From contig PHDU01000014.1 of NCBI GenBank assembly GCA_002842755.1, positions 26,161 to 90,160 on the forward strand: DNA of 64,000 bases, in the 5' to 3' direction. Below the pieces are notes generated by a model. The model saw only the letters and a program-made list of their open reading frames with translations. It searched no databases and was not told the DNA's origin. Both the position numbers and the translations under genes were made by a program. Below, piece by piece: positions 53,611 to 63,167 of the stretch. Numbering within the stretch: the first letter of the stretch is position 1; each line of letters opens with the position of its first letter. Source of the DNA: Bacteroidetes bacterium HGW-Bacteroidetes-1 (GTDB taxonomy: Bacteria; Bacteroidota; Bacteroidia; Bacteroidales; F082).

Positions 53611-54696
53611 TTATGGCAAACTTTTTATCAGTGCATAAACAGCAAAAGAGGCAAGCCAATGAGCGCCTGCATACTCGCCTGAATCCATTTTTTCGTAGCT
53701 GTAGTTAAAATGCTGAGTGCCCAATGCAATCATGTTTTCGTTTTTCAATTGCTTTCCCATTTCGAAAAGACACCAGGCACGATTAAAATTTAAACCATCC
53801 AGGTGAGCAAGTTTACCATCACTACGGTCACTTACAATGGCAGGAATCAAATATTTATTTGGGTGCTTTTCAAAATTGGGTAAAAAGTTTTTTAACCATA
53901 TTCTATATTCTTTTTCTGGCAGAACTTTCATCATCAGTGAAGCCTCCTGTAAACATGGGGAAATAAAATCAAAACCTCCAGGCTCCCAGCTTAATGGACA
54001 ATCTCTGTCATCTAAGAAATATTCTTTAGACTTTTCTTCAATTTTACGTGCGAGTGGTTCATCATATTTTATGGCATAATCATAAGCAAGCGACATACCA
54101 AAAGCAATATTGCTGTGCTCTCCCACGCGGATTGGATAATTCAGTTTGTCGAGAAAACCGATAAACTTGCCTGTAATCAATTGTGTCAAAGGATGCAGAT
54201 TTTTGTATAATTGATTGCCTTCAGGACTATCCCATTCGCGAAGTGTTTCATCAAGTTTTAGCAGCCAGGCCCATCCATAAGTGCGTTCAAAATCCTTGTT
54301 ATGTTTATCATCAAAAAAAACCAGTTCTTTTTCAATGTTTTCGACAGTGATATTTTTCATCAATTTTTGCAGGACGGCTTCACGGTGCTCAAATTCCGGA
54401 AAATGCTTTAGAATTGTAACCAGTGTCCAATGTCCGTGGACTGAAGAATGCCAGTCGAAGCAGCCGTAAAAAGCCGGATGCAAAACTCGTGGTGGCGCCA
54501 GATAACTATCATCACCAAGTACCTGCCCTAATTTATTTGGATATTCCTGATTGATACATTCAAATGCAAAGTGATAAAGGTATTCTGCTTTTTTTTGATC
54601 GAATCGTAAAAGATTCTCTATATTACTCGTTTGCGCAATGACAAGAGATGTAATGAAAGAAAAGAAAATAACGAAGGATAGAATACTTGATTTCAT
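53611..54696 (-). CDS. DUF2891-family secreted protein
   Basis: A 361-residue protein with an N-terminal signal peptide (SILSFVIFFSFITSLVIAQ), so likely periplasmic. The family stretches LHPAFYGCFDWHSSVHGHW, FERTYGWAWLLKLDETL, IRVGEHSNIAFGMSL and GAHWLASFAVYAL match DUF2891, a mostly helical fold probably shaped like an alpha/alpha toroid. The conserved Trp, His and Glu residues suggest a carbohydrate-active or hydrolase function, but none is proven. It lies next to a secreted GH3 enzyme on the same strand (gap 142 bases), which hints at a shared role in polysaccharide use. Confidence 0.85.
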   Translation of the reverse strand: MKSSILSFVIFFSFITSLVIAQTSNIENLLRFDQKKAEYLYHFAFECINQEYPNKLGQVLGDDSYLAPPRVLHPAFYGCFDWHSSVHGHWTLVTILKHFPEFEHREAVLQKLMKNITVENIEKELVFFDDKHNKDFERTYGWAWLLKLDETLREWDSPEGNQLYKNLHPLTQLITGKFIGFLDKLNYPIRVGEHSNIAFGMSLAYDYAIKYDEPLARKIEEKSKEYFLDDRDCPLSWEPGGFDFISPCLQEASLMMKVLPEKEYRIWLKNFLPNFEKHPNKYLIPAIVSDRSDGKLAHLDGLNFNRAWCLFEMGKQLKNENMIALGTQHFNYSYEKMDSGEYAGAHWLASFAVYALIKSLP

Positions 54697-54838
54697 ATTG
54701 AATCATTTTGAGTGCAACTACATTTTCTCAGAATTTTGAAACAGAGCTGCAAGTTCTGAAATTTTTAGCACTCTACTGACATCTTCAATTTGAATCCATT
54801 TTTTTAATTGGTTTTTTGGACAAAAATTGAATGAATTC

Positions 54839-57616
54839 TTATTGTTTCAATATCTTCATGAAATACCTTTGGTTTTCATCCTTAATTTCAATAAAGTATA
54901 GCCCTTCCGGCAGAGCTGCATCCAGCGTAAAGTAAAATTCATTCAAGCCGGAATTCACATTTCCAGCGAATAGCGATTGAATCGGTTTTCCATTCATTTC
55001 AAATAATCCGACTTTAACATTTTGATACTTCATACTTGAAAAACTGAGGCGAAACTGCTCTTTTGCAGGATTAGGGCTAATCGAAATATCCGAAATCACA
55101 GACTGATTTTCGTTTACTCCGGTGAGCTGAATGAAGTCGAAATAATTGATGTTAAATCCATCCGTGTAGGCAAACACTTTCATAACGTAATTACCTTCCT
55201 CAAGATAGAGGTTGGTTGAAAAATCGCGCCAGGTTTGCCATCCATTTGTTGATGTAAAAGGAATATTAGCATGTATTGAATCGTTAAAAAGGAAGAAAAG
55301 TGTACCTGAATTGAAACCGGCAATCCGGCTGACCAGTTTATAGTTAACAGAAGTATTTACTTTAATAAAATACTTCATGTAATCACCTTCTTCAATCCAG
55401 CCAACGTTAAGCCCTCCACCAATATCGGTGCAGTTTTCTGTCCCTATTCCTGACATTTCGAAGAAATCTTCAGCCTCAACTTTTCCTGGAACAGCATGAG
55501 GAAGGCCGTAGTCGATTAGTGCATTATAAACAAAAAGATCACTAAACGGAGTCAGTTGCAAATCATTTGAACTAATCCCATTTCCATTGTAAGAAATGGA
55601 AACGGATAATCCTGATGCCTCAACGGTATTGATCAACTGAATTTCCAGCATGCTTGCATCGAAAGCAGTAGAAATCACAGTAGTGTATGCATTAGAGATA
55701 GCAACATCATTAATTTTGACAGTAAAATCGTTAGGAGAGGTTGATAAGCTGGTTATATTATCGCTTAGGGAAAGGATAATTTTATTACCTGATTTATCGA
55801 GCAAAGCAGCATAAGGTTTGAGCTCGGTACTTGTTGATGTTTCGGGGAAACTTTGGAGTCCATGTTTATATTCAAACAATGGATTATAATTTTCATCCCC
55901 AAAATTAACCGGCACCTGATTCATATTTCCAGGCCATGTGTGAGTAAGTTTCCCTTTTGGCTGAAAGTCACCAAAAAGAACATCAGCAACCCCATTGCCT
56001 TCAGTGCCAGGCAGCCATGCAGCGATAAATGCATCTGTGTATGGAAGAATTTCGCCAATAATCATGGGACGTCCTGACACTAAAACTGTAATTACCGGAA
56101 TACCTTTTTCTTTTAATGTCTTAATAAGGTTAACATCCGATTGATCAATGTTTAAAGATGTTCTGTCACCAGCACCTTCAGCATAAGGAGTTTCGCCAAT
56201 AACAACTACTGCAATATCAACTGCCTGCGTTGTAGTACCATTAGGAGAGAAAATCACCTGACCTGCTGCAGCCATATTTTGTATTCCGGTCAGGATTTTC
56301 GTTCCGGTAGTAATATCTCCCGTAGATCCTTGCCACGAGATAGTCCAACCCCCGCACTGACTTCCCAGATCATTGGCCTTACTACCAGCGACGAGAATTT
56401 TTTGATTTTCTTTTTGAAGTGGGAGCACGTCATTTTTTGCAGAAAGTAATACCAGGGATTCTCTGACCGCCTGACGTGCTACAGCTCTGTGCTCCGTTGA
56501 ACCTACACTGGATAAAAGCGAATTGTCTGCAAAAGGTTTTTCAAAAAGATTTAACAAAAATTTCTGTTTCAAAATTCTTTTCACGGCATCATCAATGCGA
56601 GCCATACTTACTTCGTTGGTTTGTACCAGATCTTTAAGAATACTGATAAAATAAATATATCGGTCCGGTACCATCACCATGTCAACACCAGCATTAACAG
56701 CCCTTTTTACCGCGGTACGATAATTTTCATTGATCTGATCCACACCTTTCCAGTCGGAAATAATGAAGCCTTCAAAACCTAATTCGTTTTTTAAAACGTT
56801 TGTAATCAGATAATCATGACCGTGAAGTTTTTGCCCATTCCAACTGCTATAGGATACCATGATTGAGCCAACACCAGCTTCAATAGCGTCAATATATCCT
56901 GCCATGTGAATTTCCCTCAGCAAAGCTTCACTTAGAACAGTGTTTCCCTGATCGGTTCCATTAATGGTACCGCCATCCCCTACATAGTGTTTGGCACATG
57001 CCAGAACTGTTTCGGGGTCATCTAAATCATTCCCCTGCAAACCAAGAACAGATGCCGAAGCCATGAGTTTCTGTATTTCTGGAGTTTCACCAAATCCTTC
57101 ATAGGTTCTGCCCCATCGCTCGTTGCGCACAACAGCAATACAAGGGCTGAAAGTCCAGTCAATTCCAGTTGCAGCAACCTCTTTGGCAGTTACTTGATTT
57201 ACGGTTTTCACCAGATCAGCATTCCATGTGCAACCCAAACCAATATTGTGCGGAAAAATAACTGCTCCAAACACGTTGTTATGTCCATGAACAGCATCAA
57301 CGCCATAAATCAACGGAATTGCCAACCTTGTTTGCAGAGCAAATGATTGATATTGATTGTACATATTGGCCCAGGCCAGCGCTGTATTTGGCGTTGGTGC
57401 AGATCCCCCGCCACTCAGCAAAGAGCCAAGCTTGTAAAAGGCAATATCATTGTTGCTTTCAAGTGCACCTCTTTCTGCCTGTGTCATTTGGCCAATCTTT
57501 TCATCAAGCGTCATGATGCTAAGCAGGCTATCCACTTTTTGGTCAATGGTTGTGTTCTGCGAGAAGACGTATATACTGGCAAAAGAAATGAGTGTCAAAA
57601 AGAAGAATTTTTTCAT
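54839..57616 (-). CDS. Secreted GH3 beta-glucosidase with CBM6 and T9SS sorting domain
   Basis: A 925-residue extracellular enzyme. Residues 1-19 are a signal peptide (KKFFFLTLISFASIYVFS). The GH3 N-terminal domain shows IPLIYGVDAVHGHNN, RWGRTYEGFGE, AKHYVGDG and the nucleophile Asp288 in FIISDWKGV. The GH3 C-terminal domain follows (VIGETPYAEGAGDR, WLPGTEGNGVADVLFG). A CBM6 module (VEAEDFFEMSGIG, GGGLNVGWIEEGDY, YFDFIQLTGV) precedes a type A T9SS sorting domain with ISPNPAKEQFRL and a Lys-rich end. The likely substrate is a beta-glucan or cello-oligosaccharide; CBM6 fits beta-glucan, xylan or agarose. The organism must carry a type IX secretion system. Confidence 0.93.
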   Translation of the reverse strand: MKKFFFLTLISFASIYVFSQNTTIDQKVDSLLSIMTLDEKIGQMTQAERGALESNNDIAFYKLGSLLSGGGSAPTPNTALAWANMYNQYQSFALQTRLAIPLIYGVDAVHGHNNVFGAVIFPHNIGLGCTWNADLVKTVNQVTAKEVAATGIDWTFSPCIAVVRNERWGRTYEGFGETPEIQKLMASASVLGLQGNDLDDPETVLACAKHYVGDGGTINGTDQGNTVLSEALLREIHMAGYIDAIEAGVGSIMVSYSSWNGQKLHGHDYLITNVLKNELGFEGFIISDWKGVDQINENYRTAVKRAVNAGVDMVMVPDRYIYFISILKDLVQTNEVSMARIDDAVKRILKQKFLLNLFEKPFADNSLLSSVGSTEHRAVARQAVRESLVLLSAKNDVLPLQKENQKILVAGSKANDLGSQCGGWTISWQGSTGDITTGTKILTGIQNMAAAGQVIFSPNGTTTQAVDIAVVVIGETPYAEGAGDRTSLNIDQSDVNLIKTLKEKGIPVITVLVSGRPMIIGEILPYTDAFIAAWLPGTEGNGVADVLFGDFQPKGKLTHTWPGNMNQVPVNFGDENYNPLFEYKHGLQSFPETSTSTELKPYAALLDKSGNKIILSLSDNITSLSTSPNDFTVKINDVAISNAYTTVISTAFDASMLEIQLINTVEASGLSVSISYNGNGISSNDLQLTPFSDLFVYNALIDYGLPHAVPGKVEAEDFFEMSGIGTENCTDIGGGLNVGWIEEGDYMKYFIKVNTSVNYKLVSRIAGFNSGTLFFLFNDSIHANIPFTSTNGWQTWRDFSTNLYLEEGNYVMKVFAYTDGFNINYFDFIQLTGVNENQSVISDISISPNPAKEQFRLSFSSMKYQNVKVGLFEMNGKPIQSLFAGNVNSGLNEFYFTLDAALPEGLYFIEIKDENQRYFMKILKQ

Positions 57617-57755
57617 GCTTTCAATATTTTAAGGTAAAATTAAACTTAATAACTTGTTTTAGCCTTATGATTGTATACATCAAGATTACATCTTAGCCAT
57701 AACATGCTTATAATCAAAAGTTTTATTTTTGCTATACGGAAAACAATTGAAGTAA

Positions 57756-57786
57756 AAAGCCTGACTATTTTTAATAATCAGGCTTT
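57756..57786 (-). terminator. Intrinsic terminator of the coiled-coil lipoprotein gene
   Basis: Stem arms 57756-57764 and 57778-57786 form AAAGCCTGA with TCAGGCTTT around a 13-base loop. On the minus strand the stem is followed by a T5 run, 26 bases after the stop of the gene at 57812. Confidence 0.8.
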
Positions 57787-57811
57787 AGTAACTTTAAGGA
57801 AGTTTGAATGA

Positions 57812-58681
57812 TTAGTCAATCATCACAACTAGATAGCGTGATGCGCTCCAAAAATCATCTGAATGGATGATGATCAGGCTATCAATACTATTTTCCCCTG
57901 TAAACTGGTAACTTGCAGCAGGATGAATAGACAATAAACGTGCTTTTTTACTGAAAACCGGCAGGGCGCGAAGATCGCGCTGATCAGCAGGAGTAAACAA
58001 AGATTTGTCGAAATCATCGCCAACTTTACTGCTTTTACCGATACCGATGAACCCTCCTTCTTTTACAACAACATTTTTTTCTTCAAGATATTTTTTATTA
58101 CCAACGATATACCAAACCTTATTTTTTTCAATGGTTTGCTTTTCAATGACAACTTCTTTTTCTCTACCTAGTTTCTCAAGAGCTACTAAATTTGTTTCAA
58201 GGTTTTTAATGACCAGTTTTTTATTTGACAAATCTTCCTTTAAAAGGCTTATTTCAGCATCTTTTGTTTCAATTTGAGAGTTAAGATTGACAATCATCAA
58301 ATCGAGTTCACTGTTTTTCACACCTGAAGATTTCAATTGCTTTTTGAGGTCTTCAACCATTTGTTTGTTCTTGAGAAGTAATTCATAGATAGCATCAATA
58401 TCGCTATTGATTTCATCCTCTTTGCTCTTACGGTTTTCGGGGGTTGTTTCTGAAAGCTGATTGATCAGTCTTTCCTTCATCTTGATTTCCTCAAGATTTT
58501 GTTGAATTGCGTTGAAGGTTTTAACATAAGACATTGAGATAGTATCTTTTTCGAAGCTTACAGTTTTAATACTGTCTGCATAGACTGTTAAACGATCTAT
58601 TTCTTTTTTGTACTTTTCAGTACATCCTGAGTAAACGACAATCATCGAGATTACGATGATTAGTTTTCCTGCTTTTTTCAT
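57812..58681 (-). CDS. Coiled-coil lipoprotein of unknown function
   Basis: A 289-residue protein starting at the ATG at 58681 (MKKAGKL); a longer frame adds 12 residues that disrupt the leader. The lipobox VVYSGC places the lipidated cysteine at residue 20. Residues of about 30-180 are highly charged and heptad-like (KQMVEDLKKQLKS, QIETKDAEISLLKEDL, KLVIKNLETNLVALEK), predicting a long coiled coil. The C-terminal part is globular and ends in a hydrophobic strand (SARYLVVMID). No family is recognised. The gene has its own promoter and terminator. A periplasmic scaffold role is only a guess. Confidence 0.75.
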   Translation of the reverse strand: MKKAGKLIIVISMIVVYSGCTEKYKKEIDRLTVYADSIKTVSFEKDTISMSYVKTFNAIQQNLEEIKMKERLINQLSETTPENRKSKEDEINSDIDAIYELLLKNKQMVEDLKKQLKSSGVKNSELDLMIVNLNSQIETKDAEISLLKEDLSNKKLVIKNLETNLVALEKLGREKEVVIEKQTIEKNKVWYIVGNKKYLEEKNVVVKEGGFIGIGKSSKVGDDFDKSLFTPADQRDLRALPVFSKKARLLSIHPAASYQFTGENSIDSLIIIHSDDFWSASRYLVVMID

Positions 58682-58706
58682 TGTAAATGTGTTATTTGTT
58701 TGAGCA

Positions 58707-58714
58707 CAAAGATA
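58707..58714 (-). promoter_or_regulatory. Predicted -7 box for the coiled-coil lipoprotein gene
   Basis: The minus strand reads TATCTTTG 26 bases upstream of the ATG at 58681. The -33 position does not read TTG. Confidence 0.55.
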
Positions 58715-58872
58715 CAACGAAAGGAAGCGCCTAAAAGTATAAAGTAATAAAAAACAAAATGATGACCCTTTCGCTCTGATTTTAGATAATTCAATGAGGA
58801 GACAAAAAATAATTCTTAATCCTCATTTAAGTAAGAAAACAATATCTCTAAAATGGGAATACCTTGTGTGAT

Positions 58873-59787
58873 TTAGGAATTTTGAAGAGGAACAATCTCG
58901 TCCATTTTGAAATGCTGCAAAACAGCAGTGCTATTTTTGGAAAATAACAATATATAACCACCACCACCTGATCCACATAATTTCATAAAATATTCTTTTG
59001 ATTCCAGGCCGCTTATCCACTGTTTGGACAGGTTTTCAGGAATCATGGGTTTAAGGTGATCAAACTGAAATTGTGAAATCTTTTCTAAAGCTGTAAAAAA
59101 ACCTGATCTATCGCCAGAAAGCAGGCTCTCAACAGCATTATTAACGGAAGGAATCAATGTGCCGTTCACCTTTTTAAAAAAACTATAGGAATGCATTTGT
59201 TGCCTGAAATAAGCAACCAGAGGCCCTGTTTCAGCAGTTAAGTTGCTATCAATTAAATATATGTTCTGGTTATTAAGATTTAGCTGTGCAGAGTGAATTT
59301 GTTTAAACTCATCCACCAAAATGGGAGCTCTTAGGTAGCAAGCCAATGGATCGAGGCCAGAACTGTTCCCATGAAAAAAGGATTCCAATGATGCAAGTTG
59401 TTGTTGAAGCAATTGAAGATCATGATCAACTTTTATACTGGAAAAATTATCGTAAAGTGCCGCAACCAATGCGCCGGAACTTCCAGCACCATATCCCTGA
59501 GGAATATGTGATCTGAAAAATAATCCCTTTTCTAATTCCTGCTCCAAATCTTCAAAACTTAAAAGCTCATTTGTGTTTTTAACTGTTAAAAGATGGGAGA
59601 TATATGCTTTAAGATTATTTCGTGCTTTGTAATCACTCACATTTAGACTATTATCATCTTTTTCGGCATAACTCCATTGGGCTGAATAGCGTTCAAAAGG
59701 CACAACAAGGGCTTTAGAACCCAACAGAACGCTGTACTCACCAAACAGCATTACCTTTCCATGATATTTTTTTTCTGTAAGATTCAA
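58873..59787 (-). CDS. Mevalonate kinase-like GHMP kinase
   Basis: A 304-residue GHMP kinase that probably phosphorylates mevalonate. The N-terminal KVMLFGEYSVLLGSKALVVP has the family Gly-Glu-Tyr start, QGYGAGSSGALVAALY is the ATP loop, GNSSGLDPLACYL carries the catalytic Asp, and CGSGGGGYILLF is the GHMP C-terminal motif. It is the last gene of the four-gene mevalonate operon, three bases after the decarboxylase. Its exact step is assigned from the operon; it is more like mevalonate kinase than the GYDIA-type kinase upstream. Confidence 0.83.
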   Translation of the reverse strand: MNLTEKKYHGKVMLFGEYSVLLGSKALVVPFERYSAQWSYAEKDDNSLNVSDYKARNNLKAYISHLLTVKNTNELLSFEDLEQELEKGLFFRSHIPQGYGAGSSGALVAALYDNFSSIKVDHDLQLLQQQLASLESFFHGNSSGLDPLACYLRAPILVDEFKQIHSAQLNLNNQNIYLIDSNLTAETGPLVAYFRQQMHSYSFFKKVNGTLIPSVNNAVESLLSGDRSGFFTALEKISQFQFDHLKPMIPENLSKQWISGLESKEYFMKLCGSGGGGYILLFSKNSTAVLQHFKMDEIVPLQNS

Positions 59788-59790
59788 GTT

Positions 59791-60891
59791 CTAAACTAGT
59801 TGTGATGGTCCATTTCCAACCCTATCTGAAATCCATTGGTTGCTTTGACAAAATTCTAATAGATTTTCCTGAATAAACTGTTCAACCTGATTACGATACG
59901 CATCAGGATAGAGCAAGTGAAGATTCGGTCCAGCATCAAGCGTAAAGCAAAGCGGGATTCCAGTATTTTTACGGAAATCTCTAACTATCTGGATAGTAGC
60001 CAGCGTATTTGGCTGTATTAATATGAAAGAGGGGCTTGAGGTCATCATGAGTGCATGAAGCTGCAATGCTTCTGATTCAGCAATTTGAATAAATGATTCC
60101 AGATCACCCTTTTTCATTGCATGAAAGAGTGAAACAGTATTCTTTTCTGCTTCTGAATAGCGTGCTTTTGCATAAGGATTATTTTCCATCAGCGAATGTC
60201 CCGACCTACTCGAAACAGACTTGGTTTTAGCACTTATAATCAAGATGCTATCATGATACGTTTTGAAAAGCGGGTGGATTTCATTTTCAAGGGGAATTGC
60301 AAATTCATTGTTGCTACCAGCAATGCTTCCCGACTCGCCCCATAAACTCGCATATGGAAATACTGATCTGGCAGCACTACCTGAAGCCAGTCGAGAAAAA
60401 AATGACGCTTTTTGAAGATATTCATCCTCGCTACGTTTACCAGTAACAATATTGCTTTCAATAGTGAGCAGGCACATTACCAAGGCACTCATTGAAGAAG
60501 CAGAAGAAGCAATGCCGGAAGAATGAGGAAAGGTGTTTTTACTTTCAATTCTCAGATGGAGTTGATTGAGAAAAGGGAAAAAGGCAAGGTTTTTAATTAA
60601 ATAGCGTTCAATCTTTTTGCCGAAATCAGGCTCTGATTTTCCATCAAAATAAAAATCAAGACTGATGCCCAAATTATTTTTTGTAGTGTATTGAATGGAA
60701 GTTTCGGTATGTGCGATGCTCAGTGTTAGACTTATAGAGGGATTATTTGGCAATTGATTGTCATGTTTTCCCCAATATTTTACGATGGCAATATTAGACG
60801 GACTTTGCCATGAAGTTATTCCATTAAAATCTTTGATATTTTTAATATCAACCGCCTCAGTAATATACTTTTGATGCAAAATTGTTTTCAC
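59791..60891 (-). CDS. mvaD: Diphosphomevalonate decarboxylase
   Basis: Makes isopentenyl diphosphate from diphosphomevalonate with ATP hydrolysis and CO2 loss. The 366-residue GHMP-family protein shows WQSPSNIAIVKYWGKHD, SLTLSIAHTETS, GIASSASSMSAL, the RLASGSAARSVFP stretch, and FTLDAGPNLHLLYP near the C-terminus with the catalytic Asp. It lies 12 bases after the GYDIA kinase and three bases before the mevalonate kinase-like gene. Confidence 0.93.
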   Translation of the reverse strand: MKTILHQKYITEAVDIKNIKDFNGITSWQSPSNIAIVKYWGKHDNQLPNNPSISLTLSIAHTETSIQYTTKNNLGISLDFYFDGKSEPDFGKKIERYLIKNLAFFPFLNQLHLRIESKNTFPHSSGIASSASSMSALVMCLLTIESNIVTGKRSEDEYLQKASFFSRLASGSAARSVFPYASLWGESGSIAGSNNEFAIPLENEIHPLFKTYHDSILIISAKTKSVSSRSGHSLMENNPYAKARYSEAEKNTVSLFHAMKKGDLESFIQIAESEALQLHALMMTSSPSFILIQPNTLATIQIVRDFRKNTGIPLCFTLDAGPNLHLLYPDAYRNQVEQFIQENLLEFCQSNQWISDRVGNGPSQLV

Positions 60892-60903
60892 AGCAAGACT
60901 AAT

Positions 60904-61839
60904 TTATTTTACGAGTTCATTGTACTTAAAAATAGTATCAAGGCCTTTTTCAGAGAAATACTGCCTGACATAATCATCTCCCTTATCTGTCATAGCCAGT
61001 ATAAAATCTCCACCCCAAGCACCTAATGATTTGAGGGAGCCATTGAAGTTGGTAAAAAGAGTATTCAGTTTTGATTGAAGCAAAATCGCTGAGATAATAT
61101 CTTCGTGAAGATTCATCAAAATACAAAAACGATTAAAATCTTTTATTGATGCAGCTTCCCGAGTGATGTCGGAAATCTCGTTAACGGCAGCATCAAGATT
61201 CTGATTTTCTGTAAGCAGATTAAAATCACGGATGCCATGCGCAGAGTCTTTCTTTTGTCCCCTATAAATAAAAAATAAATTTTTAGAAAAATCAGGATGA
61301 AAATCAACGGGTTGACCAAAGGGACGGCCTTGCTTTAACTGAAAGAAAAGTGGCTGGGAGGCGTTGGCACAGGCAATATCATAACCTGATCCACCCATTG
61401 AAAGCTGAAGTAAAGTGTAAGGATCCGTTTTAGTCCATTTTGCCAGATTGGCAATAAGTGTTGAACTTGAACCCAGTCCCCATTGAGGTTCAAAACCAAG
61501 TCGTGTAACAATCCTATAGCTCGTGGTGCCATCGAAGAATTCTGGCTTCAACTGTTTCAATGTCAGCAGTATCAATTGCAACTTAGCACTTTTGGGACGA
61601 TCATCTGTCGCAATGATGTCAAAACTTGGAAGTTCAAAAGTTGTTTTGAACCATATTTTATCTGGAGCAAAAGCAAACCATGTAATATAAGGATGTCCTG
61701 ATCCTTCAAATGTTTCTATTTCAAGCGATTGCTGCCTTTTTAGAGGAAGAGCAAGAGACAATGCCCCACGCAAAACTAAATATTCTCCTGTGAGAAGGAG
61801 CTTTCCGTTGGATTTGAAAATTTCAGGTTGGATTGCCAT
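60904..61839 (-). CDS. GYDIA-family GHMP kinase (candidate phosphomevalonate kinase)
   Basis: A 311-residue GHMP kinase with the family name motif GYDIA in MGGSGYDIACANA. SNGKLLLTGEYLVLRGALS is the usual GHMP N-terminal stretch and GLGSSSTLIANLA the ATP loop; GAWGGDFILAMTD closes the protein. It overlaps the HMG-CoA reductase gene by one base and precedes mvaD by 12. The operon otherwise lacks a phosphomevalonate kinase, and canonical bacterial enzymes of that step are also GHMP kinases. The assignment to that step is inference from pathway gap and position. Confidence 0.82.
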   Translation of the reverse strand: MAIQPEIFKSNGKLLLTGEYLVLRGALSLALPLKRQQSLEIETFEGSGHPYITWFAFAPDKIWFKTTFELPSFDIIATDDRPKSAKLQLILLTLKQLKPEFFDGTTSYRIVTRLGFEPQWGLGSSSTLIANLAKWTKTDPYTLLQLSMGGSGYDIACANASQPLFFQLKQGRPFGQPVDFHPDFSKNLFFIYRGQKKDSAHGIRDFNLLTENQNLDAAVNEISDITREAASIKDFNRFCILMNLHEDIISAILLQSKLNTLFTNFNGSLKSLGAWGGDFILAMTDKGDDYVRQYFSEKGLDTIFKYNELVK

Positions 61840-63167
61840 TATTTTCTTAAAGAAGCAATGTATTGTCCGACACTGGCAAATGAAACTTTCTGATCTTTAA
61901 AATGCTCTACTGCAGCATTTTTTTCGCCATCAGTAGCCTTAAAATGATTGAGAATATTAAACAGGTGCATTTTCATGTGTCCGGCTTGAATTCCTTTAGT
62001 TGTAAGAGATTTAACAGCAGAAAAATTATTGGCAATACCCATTACTGAAGCAATCATCATCAACTCTCTGGCTGTAGGATTTCCAAGAAGCTCCAATGAT
62101 TGTTTTGCAAGGGGATGCAAACTCGTTAAACCTCCAACAGTTCCAATTGCCATCGGAACTTCAAGAATAAACCGGAAAATCCCATTTTCAATTTCCACAC
62201 GTGATAAACTTTGGTAATTGCCGTTTCTCGCTGCATAGGCGTGCCCAGCGGCTTCGATAGCACGGAAATCGTTTCCGGTAGCAATAGCAACAGAATCGAT
62301 GCCATTGTAAATTCCTTTGTTATGGGTTGTGGCACGATAAACATCTACCTGAGCGATCTTGACAGCCTTTTCAAATTTATGAGCAAACGCTTCTCCGCCA
62401 AGTTTTTCATCCAGATTGTCCAATTGATCGAATGAACATTCAACCCAGGTTTTAACAACACATTCAGGCGTATAATTGGAAAGGATAGCCATAATGATTT
62501 CACATTGCCTGTGTTCGTCCGAAAGTTGAATTTGTTCGGAAAGGAATACTTTTAATGTTTGGCCAAATTCTTCAAGTACTGAGTTGATAAAGTTGGCTCC
62601 CATAGAGTCGACTGTCTCAAACGTAGTAAGAAGCTGATAGTAGTCATCAATTTGATCAGTCATGTTGATCAATTGGATGTCAACAATACCACCACCGCGC
62701 TTTTCCATGTTAGCAGTTATGGGCTTAACCGATTCGATGAGACGATTTTTCAGCAGAGGCAATAAATCAAAGAGTACCACGGCTTGGCCACTCCAGCTAA
62801 AATGTACCTGACCAACTTTTTTTGTGTCAATAATTTCGGAGTGAAATCCACCTCTTTCGCTCCAGAACTTGGCAGCTGCAGATGCAGCAGCAACAACAGA
62901 ACTTTCCTCAATGACCATCGGGACAAGATAAGTACGGCCATTGATTACAACATTGGGGGCAATTCCATATGGAATATAAAAGTTAGTGATTGTATTTTCA
63001 CTGAATTCATCAAATAGTTTTTGCTGATCTTCATCAGAATGCCAGAAACTTTTGAGCAGATTAACCACTTCACCGGGATTCTCAAAATATTCTGCAACAA
63101 GTTTTAATTTATCTTCCTTGAGCAATTTTGAAAAACCACTGATGATGATGTCTCTTTTCCTTCTCAT
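61839..63167 (-). CDS. mvaA: Hydroxymethylglutaryl-CoA reductase (class II type)
   Basis: Reduces HMG-CoA to mevalonate (or runs backwards in catabolic relatives). I start it at the ATG at 63167 (MRRKRDIIISGFSKL), giving 442 residues; a longer frame adds 16 unlikely residues. Class II stretches are ITNFYIPYGIAPNVVINGR, VPMVIEESSVVAAASAAAKF with the catalytic Glu, DSMGANFINS, and AIGTVGGLTSLHPLAKQSLEL. It heads the minus-strand mevalonate operon, so a biosynthetic role is more likely than mevalonate degradation. HMG-CoA synthase and isopentenyl isomerase genes are not in the window. Confidence 0.92.
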   Translation of the reverse strand: MRRKRDIIISGFSKLLKEDKLKLVAEYFENPGEVVNLLKSFWHSDEDQQKLFDEFSENTITNFYIPYGIAPNVVINGRTYLVPMVIEESSVVAAASAAAKFWSERGGFHSEIIDTKKVGQVHFSWSGQAVVLFDLLPLLKNRLIESVKPITANMEKRGGGIVDIQLINMTDQIDDYYQLLTTFETVDSMGANFINSVLEEFGQTLKVFLSEQIQLSDEHRQCEIIMAILSNYTPECVVKTWVECSFDQLDNLDEKLGGEAFAHKFEKAVKIAQVDVYRATTHNKGIYNGIDSVAIATGNDFRAIEAAGHAYAARNGNYQSLSRVEIENGIFRFILEVPMAIGTVGGLTSLHPLAKQSLELLGNPTARELMMIASVMGIANNFSAVKSLTTKGIQAGHMKMHLFNILNHFKATDGEKNAAVEHFKDQKVSFASVGQYIASLRK

